In this document: positions 18,527-28,125 of the stretch, in pieces
How the letters are laid out: each line of letters begins with the position of its first letter
Numbering within the stretch: the first letter of the stretch is position 1
Assembly: GCF_003011885.1 (NCBI RefSeq)
Contig: NZ_PXXO01000004.1
Span: 62,001 to 126,000 of the forward strand
Length of the DNA: 64,000 nt
Direction of reading: 5' to 3'
From: Cyanobium usitatum str. Tous
Lineage (GTDB): Bacteria > Cyanobacteriota > Cyanobacteriia > PCC-6307 > Cyanobiaceae
Notes under the pieces: generated by a model
Told to the model about the DNA's origin: nothing
Database searches by the model: none
Seen by the model: only the letters and a program-made list of their open reading frames with translations
Made by a program: the position numbers and the translations under genes

Positions 18527-19332
18527 CAGCGCGTCCCCGGGATCGGCCCGCGGCGGGAGGGGCCAATGGAGGCCTCTAGGAAACTGCACAGCTGGTCTGC
18601 AGCACCTCCTAGGGGCTGGGAGCGCAACTGGCTTAGGGCTTCAGCCAGGGTGATGCCACTGCGATAAAGCAGGGTCCAGGCCTGTTTGAGCTGCTCGAAT
18701 TGTTGGCCGCCATCCTGATCGAATAGGCCGCTGCGCCGCAGGCCGATCTTGTTGAGGGCTCTGACACGGGAGGGATGGCCCTCCACCATGGTGAACGGCG
18801 GTACATCTCGCTCGATACGGCTCATACCCCCCACCATGGCCAGGGTTCCTATGTGCACAAACTGATGAATACCAAGTACACCGCCGATCACAGCCCGATC
18901 GCCGATAACCACATGGCCGGCCACGGCCACCCCATTGGCGATCACGATCCGGTCGCCTAAGTCGCAATTGTGGCCCAGGTGGCAATAGGCCATCAGCAAA
19001 TTGCCGCTACCAAGCCGCGTTTGCTGGTGGCCAGTGGTGGCCCGGTTGATAGTGACGCACTCCCTGATGGTGTTCTCGTCGCCAAGCACCACCTCGGTGG
19101 GATCCCCCGTGTATTTCAAATCCTGAGGTTCGAGGCCGATGCAGGCCCCGGGAAATATGCGGTTATCGCGGCCCATGCGCACCCGACCATCGAGAACCAC
19201 ATGGGGTCCGATGCGGCAGCCGGCACCAAGCTCCACCTGGGGGCCGATCACGGCGTAGGGCCCAACTTCAACACCGTCAGCCAGCTGAGCTTTGGGATCG
19301 ACAACAGCCGTGGGATGGATGGTCGTTGCCAT
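18526..19332 (-). CDS. lpxA: UDP-N-acetylglucosamine O-acyltransferase LpxA (268 aa)
   Basis: This is the first enzyme of lipid A synthesis. Left-handed beta-helix hexapeptide repeats run from [17 protein letters not shown] to about residue 190, with the catalytic-histidine region [15 protein letters not shown] and the acyl-ruler region [13 protein letters not shown]. The start at 19332 overlaps the fabZ stop by one base. The C-terminal helical domain ends in [15 protein letters not shown]. Confidence 0.94.
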   Translation of the reverse strand: MATTIHPTAVVDPKAQLADGVEVGPYAVIGPQVELGAGCRIGPHVVLDGRVRMGRDNRIFPGACIGLEPQDLKYTGDPTEVVLGDENTIRECVTINRATTGHQQTRLGSGNLLMAYCHLGHNCDLGDRIVIANGVAVAGHVVIGDRAVIGGVLGIHQFVHIGTLAMVGGMSRIERDVPPFTMVEGHPSRVRALNKIGLRRSGLFDQDGGQQFEQLKQAWTLLYRSGITLAEALSQLRSQPLGGAADQLCSFLEASIGPSRRGPIPGTR

Positions 19333-19835
19333 CAGTCCACCAGCGAGAACATCAGTTCCCCGGAGCAAACCAGCAGACCATCCACGCTGGCTTCTGCCTT
19401 GACCTTGCCGAAACGGCGGCGCTTGAGGCTCAGCAACTCACAGGTGATTACCAGCTGGTCGCCAGGGACCACCGGACGACGAAACCGCACCCCATCGATG
19501 CCAGCAAACACAAATAAGCCCTTGGGCAGATCGGGCATCTGGGTAACGATCAACCCGCCCACCTGGGCCATGGCCTCAACGATCAACACTCCCGGCATCA
19601 GGGGGCGACCGGGGAAATGGCCCTGAAACTGAGGTTCATTGAGGGTGACGTTCTTGATCGCCACAGCGCGTTTACCCGGCTCATGCTCAATCACCCGATC
19701 CACCAGGGCGAAGGGATAGCGGTGGGGCAGCAGTCCCTGAATCTGCTCGCTGGTGAGTATCACCGCAGCTGTGGGATCCAAGGACGCCGGCGCGGCGGGA
19801 TCAGAAAGCGGTGGGCTGGCGTCAGACAAGGGCAT
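19332..19835 (-). CDS. fabZ: 3-hydroxyacyl-ACP dehydratase FabZ (167 aa)
   Basis: FabZ dehydrates 3-hydroxyacyl-ACP in fatty-acid elongation. The catalytic histidine lies in [13 protein letters not shown] and the glutamate in [13 protein letters not shown]. An N-terminal Ala/Pro-rich extension of about 25 residues precedes the fold. The ATG at 19835 overlaps the lpxC stop by one base. The enzyme competes with LpxA and LpxD for 3-hydroxyacyl-ACP, so tight linkage to lpxC and lpxA makes biochemical sense. Confidence 0.94.
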   Translation of the reverse strand: MPLSDASPPLSDPAAPASLDPTAAVILTSEQIQGLLPHRYPFALVDRVIEHEPGKRAVAIKNVTLNEPQFQGHFPGRPLMPGVLIVEAMAQVGGLIVTQMPDLPKGLFVFAGIDGVRFRRPVVPGDQLVITCELLSLKRRRFGKVKAEASVDGLLVCSGELMFSLVD

Positions 19836-20707
19836 CAACTGGCGAAAGAACTGGAGGTAGAAGATTTGGCCAGGCCGGCCAAGGCCGCAGCCAAAGAGGT
19901 GTGGAGCCCGTGGGAGCCGCGGTAAGCGAAAACCTGGGCTCGAGGCAATCCGATCAGCGCCAAGTCTCCCAACAAGTCCAGGATTTTATGGCGCACCGGT
20001 TCCTCCACAAACCGCAGCGGCGGATTTAACCAGCTGTCGCCGTCACAAACAAGGGCGTTTTCAAGGCAGCCGCCCCGGATCAGGCCAGCTGCCAGCAGCT
20101 GGTCCACCTGAGAGCGCAATCCAAAGGTGCGTGCCGGTGCGATCTGCTCAACAAAAGTGCTCGGTGACAAATCAAGTGAAAACAGCTGGCGGCCAATGGC
20201 CGCATCGGCGAATTCAATTGCCGCACCTACCCGCAAGCAGGAGTGGGGCAGGGCCGTGGCAAAACTGACGCCACTGCTAACAGTGAGCGGCAACTCAAGC
20301 TCCAGAGGCGCCGATGCATAGGGCAGAGCTTCCAGCCCCGCCTCATCTAGCGCCTCCACCCAGGGCAGGGCCGATCCATCCAGTAAGGGGATCTCCTCGC
20401 CGCTCACGAGGATTTCAGCTTGGGTAACACCAGTGCCAGCCAGGGCAGCCAGCAGATGCTCAACCGTGGCTAAACGGCGTTGGTCTAGCCGCAAAGCCGT
20501 ACAAAGCTGAGTTTCGCTTACGTAATCCGGCGCCAAACGAATCAAGGGGAGCTCCGGTGCATCCAGCCATCCCACCCAGTAGCCCGGGCGCCGTGATGGC
20601 TGTAAGCGCACTTGGGCCTGCTGGCCGCTGTGCAAGCCCACACCCTCCCGTTGCACCGACTGGCTCAGAGTCCAGGCACCGGAATAGTCACTTGGCCATT
20701 GCGCCAC
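19835..20707 (-). CDS. lpxC: UDP-3-O-acyl-N-acetylglucosamine deacetylase LpxC (290 aa)
   Basis: LpxC is the committed zinc-dependent step of lipid A synthesis. Zinc ligands lie in [12 protein letters not shown] and [14 protein letters not shown], and the catalytic histidine segment is [11 protein letters not shown]. The N-terminus [16 protein letters not shown] is typical. I chose GTG at 20707, which overlaps the bamA stop by one base (TAGTG); the open frame further upstream lies within bamA. Confidence 0.93.
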   Translation of the reverse strand: MAQWPSDYSGAWTLSQSVQREGVGLHSGQQAQVRLQPSRRPGYWVGWLDAPELPLIRLAPDYVSETQLCTALRLDQRRLATVEHLLAALAGTGVTQAEILVSGEEIPLLDGSALPWVEALDEAGLEALPYASAPLELELPLTVSSGVSFATALPHSCLRVGAAIEFADAAIGRQLFSLDLSPSTFVEQIAPARTFGLRSQVDQLLAAGLIRGGCLENALVCDGDSWLNPPLRFVEEPVRHKILDLLGDLALIGLPRAQVFAYRGSHGLHTSLAAALAGLAKSSTSSSFAS

Positions 20708-22944
20708 TAGAACTTCCAGCCCACACCCAAGTTGAAGCGCCAATCACTGGAGAAATCCTGGGTGGCAACTTCAAGGCGCAGGGGCCCCACTGGCGTTGTC
20801 ACGATTAAACCAACTCCAGGCGAATAACCCTCACCTTTCTTACCAAGCAGACCACCAGGGTTACCAGGGATGTCTGCCTGGCTCCCGAAGGTGGTGCCAG
20901 CATCAAAAAAGATTTCACCACTAATGATGCTAAAAATGGGAAAGCGATATTCAATCGTGGCTTCAGCAAAACTTTTACCAACTCCCAAATCGCAATCGTA
21001 ATAACCGCGTACGGAGTTGCCGCCACCCAGACAGAAAGCCTCATAGGGCGGAATATCACTGCCCACCAAGGATCCAGCCGAAACCTGGAAAGCCAGTGCC
21101 TGCTTGCAGTCTTTGGTCTCACCGGGCTTAGGCCGGCAGCCCTTGAAGATCTTCAACCACTCCACAGGTATGTAGTGGGTGAAACTGCCGCGAACGCGAT
21201 TGAAGGTAGGTGAATTCTCGCCTACCGAAATAAATTGCTCCGTGCCGATACTCAGAAAGTTCCCCTTAGTGGGATTACGTGGGTCATTAAGAGTGCTGTA
21301 AGTAGCCCCGACCCGAAAACTCACCAGCTGGTTTTCAGAAGCACAATTAAAGGCTAGGCAAATAATTTGGTTGGCAGGGACTGAATCAGGAGACGTAGCA
21401 GCCCCTACTACACCGTAGGAGTATTTACTGCCAGAAAAATCCATCGGCGTAACTTCCTGCCCACCAAAAGAAAGAATCAGGCTCCAAGGAGCCTTCTTAT
21501 AAGGATTACCACCATTGAGGGGTCGCACAAATTGCACATTTGCTCCAATCCGCTGGATCGCGACAGTGTCAAAGTTTGTTCTTACTCTTTCATTCCCGGG
21601 GATCGCAGGATCGGGCCCTAGCCTGTCAGTGACTACGTCAAAGTCGGATCCATTAAAATTCTGCAACTCATAAGTGAAGGAATTGTTCTCGTTCTGGAAC
21701 AACTGGGGCACTTCCCGACTGAAGAAGAAGCGAGCCCGGAAGGAAGTTCGGTATTTGTTGTCCTTGATCCAAGGATCTGTGAAGGTGATATCGCCAAGGC
21801 CGCCATACTGGCCATAGGAGATGTTGGTGCCGAGGTCCCAAGCGCGGCCAAACAGGTTGCTGTCCTGCAACTGGATCTGACCAAACACGCCCTGGCTCTG
21901 GCTGTAACCCAGGCCGCCTGACAAAGAACCGCTTGACTGCTCAACAATGCCAAGCACAATCACCACCTTGCCAGGCTCGGCCGGCACCGGCTTGAGAGTC
22001 ACTTTCACATCACTGAAAAGGCCCGTGCCATAGATGCGCTTGATGTCCTCCTCCAGCTCGCGCCGGTTGAACACCTGTCCAGGGCGCAGGGACACCTCGC
22101 GGGTCACGACCCAGGGCTTGGTCTTGCCCCGAATTGGCTCGCCTTTGTCGTTGGTAGCGGAGCCTTCCTTGTTGAGGAACTGCACCTCAACCCCCTCAAC
22201 GGTGCCCTGGCGCACCAGCAGCTCCACGACCCCCTCAGGACTCACCCGACTAGGGCCGGTGATCCGCGCCAGGGAGTAGCCCTGATCTGCGTACCAGCGC
22301 TGCAACTCCTGCATGCGGGTCTGCAGGGTGTTGAGGTTGAGGGTTTTGCCGTAGTCAGCGGCGAAGGTGTCCTTAACCACCTGCTCCGGCAACTTCAGGT
22401 CGGCTGGATCGAGCTTGACCTGCTGCAACACCGGGTTGGCCACCACCACCACCACCAGCCGCACGCCCAGCGGACCATCTACGGGCTGGATACGCACATC
22501 GGAAAACCAGCCGCTGGCGTAGATCGCTGAAAGGTCGGTCTGGAGCTCGTTGCGGGTCACCCGCGAGCCTGGGGTGGCCGCCATCGCGGCATAGGCAGCC
22601 AGCTCCAGCCGTTCCCGTTCGGGGTGGTCTTGAAGGCCTTCGATCGCCACCTCCGCGATCAAAACCTTGGGTTCAGCTTTGGCAGCAGGCTCGGCTACCG
22701 GAGCGGCCTGAGTCGGGAATGGTGTCTGGGGGATCGGCTGGGCGGGCTCAGGCGCCTGGCTGGCAGGCGCCTGGGTAGCTGGCGCCTGGGTGGCAGGCGC
22801 CTGGGTAGCTGGCGCCTGGGTGGCAGGCTCCGCTGAAGGATTGTCCACCTGCTGTGATGCGGGTTGGGCCAGGGCCGGGGTCGCCGAGAGGAGGGCGGCG
22901 CCCATCAGGGGCCAAACATCCTTCAAACTCAGCAAACCAGCCAT
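20707..22944 (-). CDS. bamA: Outer-membrane assembly protein BamA/Omp85 (745 aa)
   Basis: BamA inserts beta-barrel proteins into the outer membrane. A signal peptide (about 1-26, ending ATPALAQ) is followed by a low-complexity region with five APATQ-type repeats, then three POTRA domains (for example VLIAEVAIEGLQ, VKLDPADLKLPEQVV, VEGVEVQFLNKEG), and the C-terminal barrel ending in GWKF. The loop-6 motif appears as GGNSVRGYYDCDLG. Three POTRA domains and a Pro/Ala-rich linker fit cyanobacterial Omp85. It heads the lpxC-fabZ-lpxA-lpxB-msrA run. Confidence 0.93.
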   Translation of the reverse strand: MAGLLSLKDVWPLMGAALLSATPALAQPASQQVDNPSAEPATQAPATQAPATQAPATQAPASQAPEPAQPIPQTPFPTQAAPVAEPAAKAEPKVLIAEVAIEGLQDHPERERLELAAYAAMAATPGSRVTRNELQTDLSAIYASGWFSDVRIQPVDGPLGVRLVVVVVANPVLQQVKLDPADLKLPEQVVKDTFAADYGKTLNLNTLQTRMQELQRWYADQGYSLARITGPSRVSPEGVVELLVRQGTVEGVEVQFLNKEGSATNDKGEPIRGKTKPWVVTREVSLRPGQVFNRRELEEDIKRIYGTGLFSDVKVTLKPVPAEPGKVVIVLGIVEQSSGSLSGGLGYSQSQGVFGQIQLQDSNLFGRAWDLGTNISYGQYGGLGDITFTDPWIKDNKYRTSFRARFFFSREVPQLFQNENNSFTYELQNFNGSDFDVVTDRLGPDPAIPGNERVRTNFDTVAIQRIGANVQFVRPLNGGNPYKKAPWSLILSFGGQEVTPMDFSGSKYSYGVVGAATSPDSVPANQIICLAFNCASENQLVSFRVGATYSTLNDPRNPTKGNFLSIGTEQFISVGENSPTFNRVRGSFTHYIPVEWLKIFKGCRPKPGETKDCKQALAFQVSAGSLVGSDIPPYEAFCLGGGNSVRGYYDCDLGVGKSFAEATIEYRFPIFSIISGEIFFDAGTTFGSQADIPGNPGGLLGKKGEGYSPGVGLIVTTPVGPLRLEVATQDFSSDWRFNLGVGWKF
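22751..22825. repeat. Five tandem 15-bp repeats inside bamA
   Basis: Five copies of a 15-bp unit (GGCGCCTGGGTGGCA and variants) encode APATQ x4 plus APASQ just after the BamA signal peptide. Copies 2-5 alternate between GTAGCT and GTGGCA endings, so the array also has a 30-bp period. That suggests growth by duplication of two-unit blocks and possible length variation between strains. Confidence 0.9.
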
Positions 22945-22988
22945 GGGGAAGGGGTAGCGGAGCGGACAGGCCGCAAATTGGGCTGACC

Positions 22989-23744
22989 TTACCGGTAGAC
23001 CCTGGGTGGAGGACAGGCCCCTTGGACCCGTTTGAGGACCTCCCCGTAGGCCTCGACAACGCCGCCTAAATCCTGTCGGAATCGATCCTTGTCCAAAATC
23101 CGGTCCTGAGAATCCATTACCTCCCTATCCCAAAGACGGCATGTATCAGGGCTGATCTCGTCAGCAACCACCAATTCACCACTGGCCGTATGCCCCAATT
23201 CGATCTTGAAATCGACCAGCTGCAGGCCGACTGAATCAAACAGGGCCAGCAATTCCCGGTTCACCTGACGGGCCAGCTCTTCCAACTGGCGGCGCTGCTC
23301 AGGAGTAACCAAGCCCAAATGCTCAAGGCGGGCTTCGGTGAGCAGCGGATCTCCGAAGCCATCGTCTTTGTAATAGAGATCAAGCAAGGGTGGCTCCAGC
23401 GGCGTTCCTGGCGCGATGGGCATCTGCTTGCAAAGCGAGCCCGCAGCCACATTGCGGATCACCACTTCGATCGGGATCACCCGCACTGGACGGGCCAGCA
23501 TCCAGCGGCTGCCATCGACCCCGAGGTAGTGGGTGGGGATGCCCCGTGCGGCGAGATGTTCAAAAAGCAAAGCCGAAATTCGGCAGTTCAACTCTCCCTT
23601 CCCTGCCAGTTGGGCCTTTTTGAGGGCATTGAACGCGGTGGCATCGTCTTTGTATTCGACCGCTACCAAGTCGGGCTGATCTGTGGCGAATACCCGTTTG
23701 GCCTTGCCTTCGTAAAGCAGGGAACCAAGGTTGTAGGCCGTCAT
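22989..23744 (-). CDS. purC: SAICAR synthetase PurC (251 aa)
   Basis: PurC joins aspartate to CAIR in purine synthesis. The N-terminal [13 protein letters not shown], the signature [18 protein letters not shown], and the [15 protein letters not shown] segment are diagnostic, and length is normal. Its ATG overlaps the stop of the upstream hypothetical gene (ATGA), and bamA starts 44 nt downstream. purD, another purine gene, starts divergently about 1.1 kb away. Confidence 0.95.
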   Translation of the reverse strand: MTAYNLGSLLYEGKAKRVFATDQPDLVAVEYKDDATAFNALKKAQLAGKGELNCRISALLFEHLAARGIPTHYLGVDGSRWMLARPVRVIPIEVVIRNVAAGSLCKQMPIAPGTPLEPPLLDLYYKDDGFGDPLLTEARLEHLGLVTPEQRRQLEELARQVNRELLALFDSVGLQLVDFKIELGHTASGELVVADEISPDTCRLWDREVMDSQDRILDKDRFRQDLGGVVEAYGEVLKRVQGACPPPRVYR

Positions 23745-24733
23745 GGCTGGGGATCGGGGGACTGCGCTGCGGCGGCATGGCCACCAGGGGCGCGGGGGGT
23801 GCGAAGTTGACGCTCCAGATCACCCTGCCGGGACAGGGCAGCAGGATCCCGCCGCTGCAACATCCACTCACCGTAGGCATCGTCGATACGGGAACTAAGG
23901 CGCAGGCGCCGCTCCGTTGCCCGGGCGACCTGCTCCGGCGTACTACCGGCCAGGGCCAGCTGCTGATCGAGGATCTCAGCTACCAGCCCCCAGCTGCCTG
24001 AGGACGCCGCCTGCTCGAGGGCAAGCTCCAGGATCCGATCCTGCTCAAGAGCTGGGAGTGCTCCGGAAAGCGCCACCGCCTTAGCCAGCCGGGCCGCCGT
24101 CGCCGCACCGGGCTGGGCGCTGCTGACCAACACCTCAGCGGCCCGTTGCCGTTGACCCAGGCTTTCCAGATGGCCCGCCAACAGATCCAGGGCTGGGCAA
24201 TTGATCGGGGTGCCGTCCTGACGCTGACCCGCCGGCAACTCCAGCAACGCCAGCTGCCCAAGGTTTCCAGCCGCAAGCCGCTCGAGGGCATCGGCCGCCA
24301 GCTGGTGGTGCAGTCCCGCCTGGGCAGCGCGCCACTGCAGCACCAGCCACTGGGTCCGCTCAGCGCCCGGTGCCGGCCCCACCCGCGCCAGCACCTGCAG
24401 GGCCCCGTCAGGTGCCTGGCAGCTCAACAGGCTGTGGGCATTAGTCAGCACCACCACAAGAGGCTGGGGCGCTGGGTGGATCGTGAGCAGCCGCTGTTGC
24501 AACTGGCGCAACAGCGGCCCATCGCTGCGCCGCACGGCACTGACGCAGGCGGCGTCGAGGGCATTGAGATCTCCATCGCGCAGCAGGGCAATCAGGGCTG
24601 GATCCGCGCTGGCGGCCCTGGTCTTGGCTTGCGCTTCTGCGGCAGGCGCGGCGGCCATAAGACCCACCAGCGCAGCCCCAAAAATTGGGAACAGCCGGGC
24701 CCGGGGCAAGAATGGCGCTGGTATTGCCGGCAT
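23741..24733 (-). CDS. Exported helical-repeat hypothetical protein (330 aa)
   Basis: Residues 1-34 look like a signal peptide ([25 protein letters not shown]). The remainder is Leu/Ala/Gln-rich and strongly helical, with possible TPR-like helix pairs such as [20 protein letters not shown] and [22 protein letters not shown] know no named family. The ATG at 24733 fits the signal peptide better than the open frame upstream. It overlaps purC by 4 nt and is divergent from purD (84-nt gap), so it may head the purC-bamA-lpx transcript. Confidence 0.65.
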   Translation of the reverse strand: MPAIPAPFLPRARLFPIFGAALVGLMAAAPAAEAQAKTRAASADPALIALLRDGDLNALDAACVSAVRRSDGPLLRQLQQRLLTIHPAPQPLVVVLTNAHSLLSCQAPDGALQVLARVGPAPGAERTQWLVLQWRAAQAGLHHQLAADALERLAAGNLGQLALLELPAGQRQDGTPINCPALDLLAGHLESLGQRQRAAEVLVSSAQPGAATAARLAKAVALSGALPALEQDRILELALEQAASSGSWGLVAEILDQQLALAGSTPEQVARATERRLRLSSRIDDAYGEWMLQRRDPAALSRQGDLERQLRTPRAPGGHAAAAQSPDPQP

Positions 24734-24817
24734 GTCTAGAAACAGGGCCTGGCAGCCCCCCGCACCACGTTTCAACTTAGAAGAGCTTTCGCTCAGTCCC
24801 CACCTCGCGTCCGGCCC

Positions 24818-26146
24818 ATGCCCCCTGCCTCCTGTCCAACACCCGCGCGGATCCTGGTGATCGGCGCGGGTGGCCGCGAGAACGCGCTGGGCTGGGCCCT
24901 GGCCCGCTCGCCAGGGGTTGAGGCGGTCTGGATTACCCCTGGCAATGGGGGCAGCTGCGACCTACCGGGCTGCCAGCAACTGGCCATCGCCGAATCCGAC
25001 CACGATGCGCTAATGGCCGCCTGCCGCGACCTGGCAATTGAACTGGTGGTGGTGGGTCCAGAAGCCCCCCTGGCTGCTGGCCTGGCCGACAGCTTGCGCG
25101 CCGCGGGATTCCCTTGCTTCGGCCCGGGGGCCGATGGGGCGCAGCTGGAGGCAAGTAAGCAGTGGGCTAAGGCGCTGATGCAGGAGGCCGGCATTCCAAC
25201 CGCCGGCTACTGGGCTGCAAACAGCCGCGACCAAGCTCTGCAAATTTTGACGGCCCAGGGGCGCCCCCTGGTGGTGAAGGCAGATGGCCTGGCCGCCGGC
25301 AAAGGCGTCACGGTGGCCGAAAGCGTTGAGGAAGCACGCGCCGCCATCGAGGAAATTTTTGCCGGCCGCTTCAGCGCAGGGACAGAGGATGCTGGCGCCG
25401 AATTGACAAGCGTCTCCCTGGTGCTGGAGGAGCGCACCGTTGGTCCCGAAGTGTCCGTATTCGCCCTCTGCGATGGCCAGCGCATGGTGCTCCTGCCCAC
25501 TGCCCAGGATCACAAGCGCATCGGCGAGGGCGACACCGGCGCCAACACCGGCGGCATGGGCGCCTACGCCCCGGCTCCCCTGTTGGATGCGGCCGGCCTA
25601 GAAGAAGTGCGCCAGCGGGTGCTTGAGCCCACCGTGGCCGCCCTGAGAGCTCGAGGCATCGACTACCGCGGCGTGATCTACGCCGGCTTGATGCTCACCG
25701 CAGCCGGAGCGAGCGTGATCGAATTCAATTGCCGCTTCGGCGATCCGGAGTGCGAAACCCTGATGCCCTTGCTGGGGCCAGAGCTAGCCCAAATTCTGTT
25801 GGCCTGCGCCAACGGCAACCTCGACCAAGCACCAGCCCTCACCATCCATCCCGGCTGCAGTGCCTGCGTTATCGCCGCTGCGGAGGGCTACCCAGGTGAG
25901 CTGCGCCGCGGCGACCCCATCGCAAGCGCCCTGCAGCCCTCCGACCAGTTGCAGCTGTTCCATGCGGGCACCCGCCGTGATGACCATGGCCGCTGCCTAA
26001 CCAGCGGCGGCCGGGTGCTGGCGGTGGTGGCCCAGGCCGAAGACTTTGATACCGCCTTCGAGCGGGCCTACACCGGGCTAGCCCAAGTGCACTTTGAGGG
26101 CATGAGCTTCCGCCGCGACATCGGCCATCAGGTGCGCAGCCGATGA
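24818..26146 (+). CDS. purD: Phosphoribosylamine-glycine ligase PurD (442 aa)
   Basis: This ATP-grasp enzyme makes GAR in purine synthesis. The N-terminal [18 protein letters not shown], the ATP-grasp segment [20 protein letters not shown] and the PurD signature [14 protein letters not shown] are present. The start is ATG at 24818. Its stop overlaps the nblS start by 4 nt (ATGA), so kinase and purine enzyme are translationally coupled. Confidence 0.95.
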   Translation: MPPASCPTPARILVIGAGGRENALGWALARSPGVEAVWITPGNGGSCDLPGCQQLAIAESDHDALMAACRDLAIELVVVGPEAPLAAGLADSLRAAGFPCFGPGADGAQLEASKQWAKALMQEAGIPTAGYWAANSRDQALQILTAQGRPLVVKADGLAAGKGVTVAESVEEARAAIEEIFAGRFSAGTEDAGAELTSVSLVLEERTVGPEVSVFALCDGQRMVLLPTAQDHKRIGEGDTGANTGGMGAYAPAPLLDAAGLEEVRQRVLEPTVAALRARGIDYRGVIYAGLMLTAAGASVIEFNCRFGDPECETLMPLLGPELAQILLACANGNLDQAPALTIHPGCSACVIAAAEGYPGELRRGDPIASALQPSDQLQLFHAGTRRDDHGRCLTSGGRVLAVVAQAEDFDTAFERAYTGLAQVHFEGMSFRRDIGHQVRSR

Positions 26147-28119
26147 GCTGGCGCCAGGCCATGGGCCGCTGGTGGGCGGAATTCAGCCTGCAGACCAAGC
26201 TGCTGGCTGTGGCCACCCTGGTGGTGAGCCTGCTGATGACGGGCATCACCTTTTTGGCCCTCAACGGCATCCAGAGAGATGCCCAGCTGAGCGATACCCG
26301 CTACGCCCGAGACCTTGGCCTGCTGCTATCGGCCAACATCACGCCCCTGGTGGCTGAGGGCAACGACCGGGAGCTGGCGGCAGTAGCAGATCGTTTCTGG
26401 CGCTCCAGCCGCAGTCTTCGCTACATCTTTTTCGCCGATCCAGAAGGGGTGATCTACCTAGGCATTCCGATCGGTGCCAGCTCTGGCAGCAGCGAGCTGC
26501 TGCTCAGCCGCCGACTCGAATTGCCCGCAGACCTACAGAAACGGCCTGACACGCCCCTGATCCGCCAGCACCTAAGCCCAGAAGGCCAGGTGACCGATGT
26601 GTTTGTGCCGATGGTGAGTGACGGCCGCTATCTCGGCGTGCTGGCCCTGGGTATCAATCCAAACGAAACCCTGCTCACCAGTGCCGCCCTCACCCGGGAG
26701 GTGACAGTGGCTGTGTTCATCTCAATCTGGGTGCTGGTGATTTTGGGAGCAGTTTTCAATGCCCTCACCATCACGCGCCCTGTGAAAGAGCTGCTGCAGG
26801 GGGTGCGCTCGATCGCTGGCGGCAACTTCGAAACCCGGCTGGCCCTACCGGTTGGAGGGGAATTAGGGGAGCTGCTCGACGGCTTCAACACCATGGCCTC
26901 CCAGCTGGAGGACTACAAGGCTGCAAACATCGAGGAGCTCACCGCCGCCCAGGTGAAGCAGCAGTCCCTGATCGCCAAGATGGCCGATGGGGCGGTGCTG
27001 CTGGATGCCGAGGGCGCAATTGTGCTGGCCAACCCCACCTCCCGTCGGCTGTTCCGCTGGGAGGGCCGCAACCTCGAGGGCAACGACCTGATTGCCGAGC
27101 TGCCGGAAAGGCTGGCGATGGAGGTGCAGCCAGCCCTCGACAGCGTGACCTGCCGCGACCGAGACAGCGCCGATGTGCGTTGCAGTTTTGGCGAACCGAT
27201 CCGCACCCTGCGCATCGTTTTGCAGTCGGTGAGTGACGCCAGCGGCGAAAGCCTCAAGGGCATCGCCATGACCATCCAAGACCTAACCCGCGAGGTGGAG
27301 CTCAATGCCGCCCAGAGCCGCTTCATCAGCAATGTCTCCCACGAGCTGCGCACGCCGCTGTGCAACATCAAGAGCTACGTGGAAACCCTCCACGACCTAG
27401 GCGACCAGCTCAGCGAAGAGGAAAAGCGCGAATTTCTAGGGATCGCCAACGCCGAAGCCGACCGGCTCACCAGGCTTGTCAACGACGTACTCGACCTATC
27501 CCGGCTGGAGTCGGAGCGGGAGTGGAACCTAGAACCGCTGGAGCTGGCCCCAGCCATCGAGCAGATACTGCGCACCTACCGCCTCAATGCGGATGAAAAG
27601 GGCGTCTCCCTGGCCTTTGAAGCCGATCCCCAGCTGCCCCGCATCCTGGGCAACTGGGACCTGCTACTGCAGGTGTTCGACAACCTGGTGGGCAATGCCC
27701 TCAAGTTCACCCCCAAGGGTGGGCGGCTGCAATTACGGGCCTACCCCTGGCCCGATCTCTGCGTGCTAACTCCGGGCAACGAACCCAGCAGCGACAGCCC
27801 CAGCTGCGATCTCACCTCGCCCCTACCCCGGATTCGAATCGAAATCTCCGACAGCGGCTGCGGCATCTCGGATGCAGACCAGGAGTGCATTTTTGATCGC
27901 TTCTATCGAGTTGAAAACGCGGTGCACACCGAAGCTGGCACGGGCCTGGGCCTATCGATTGTGCGTGGCAACCTCGAAAAACACGGCACCCAGGTGCGCA
28001 TGGCCAGCGCCCTAGGGGTGGGCAGCACCTTCTGGTTTGACCTACCCCTAGAGAATTCCGACACGGACGAACTGCGGTTACTGGCCGAGCGACGCCGCTA
28101 CGACCAGGCCGAGATTTAA
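26143..28119 (+). CDS. nblS: Sensor histidine kinase NblS/Hik33 type (658 aa)
   Basis: This membrane kinase responds to high light, cold and nutrient stress in cyanobacteria. TM1 is about residues 19-40, followed by an extracytoplasmic domain (about 45-180), TM2 about 187-207, HAMP 208-260, PAS about 270-385, HisKA with SNVSHELRTPLCN (H400), and a GHKL ATPase with DNLVGNALKFTPKG, SDSGCGISDAD and GTGLGLSIVRGN. Length and domain order match NblS (Ycf26). It converges with kaiC; both genes end within one palindrome. Regulation of light-responsive genes through RpaB is known for the family, not shown here. Confidence 0.9.
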   Translation: MSWRQAMGRWWAEFSLQTKLLAVATLVVSLLMTGITFLALNGIQRDAQLSDTRYARDLGLLLSANITPLVAEGNDRELAAVADRFWRSSRSLRYIFFADPEGVIYLGIPIGASSGSSELLLSRRLELPADLQKRPDTPLIRQHLSPEGQVTDVFVPMVSDGRYLGVLALGINPNETLLTSAALTREVTVAVFISIWVLVILGAVFNALTITRPVKELLQGVRSIAGGNFETRLALPVGGELGELLDGFNTMASQLEDYKAANIEELTAAQVKQQSLIAKMADGAVLLDAEGAIVLANPTSRRLFRWEGRNLEGNDLIAELPERLAMEVQPALDSVTCRDRDSADVRCSFGEPIRTLRIVLQSVSDASGESLKGIAMTIQDLTREVELNAAQSRFISNVSHELRTPLCNIKSYVETLHDLGDQLSEEEKREFLGIANAEADRLTRLVNDVLDLSRLESEREWNLEPLELAPAIEQILRTYRLNADEKGVSLAFEADPQLPRILGNWDLLLQVFDNLVGNALKFTPKGGRLQLRAYPWPDLCVLTPGNEPSSDSPSCDLTSPLPRIRIEISDSGCGISDADQECIFDRFYRVENAVHTEAGTGLGLSIVRGNLEKHGTQVRMASALGVGSTFWFDLPLENSDTDELRLLAERRRYDQAEI

Positions 28120-28125
28120 ATCTCG
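28110..28125. repeat. 16-bp perfect palindrome giving stop codons to both nblS and kaiC
   Basis: CGAGATTTAAATCTCG is a perfect palindrome. Its central TTAA contains the TAA of nblS on one strand and the TAA of kaiC on the other, so both proteins end in the same residues (Glu-Ile). No intergenic space or U-tract terminator separates the convergent genes. Confidence 0.85.
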
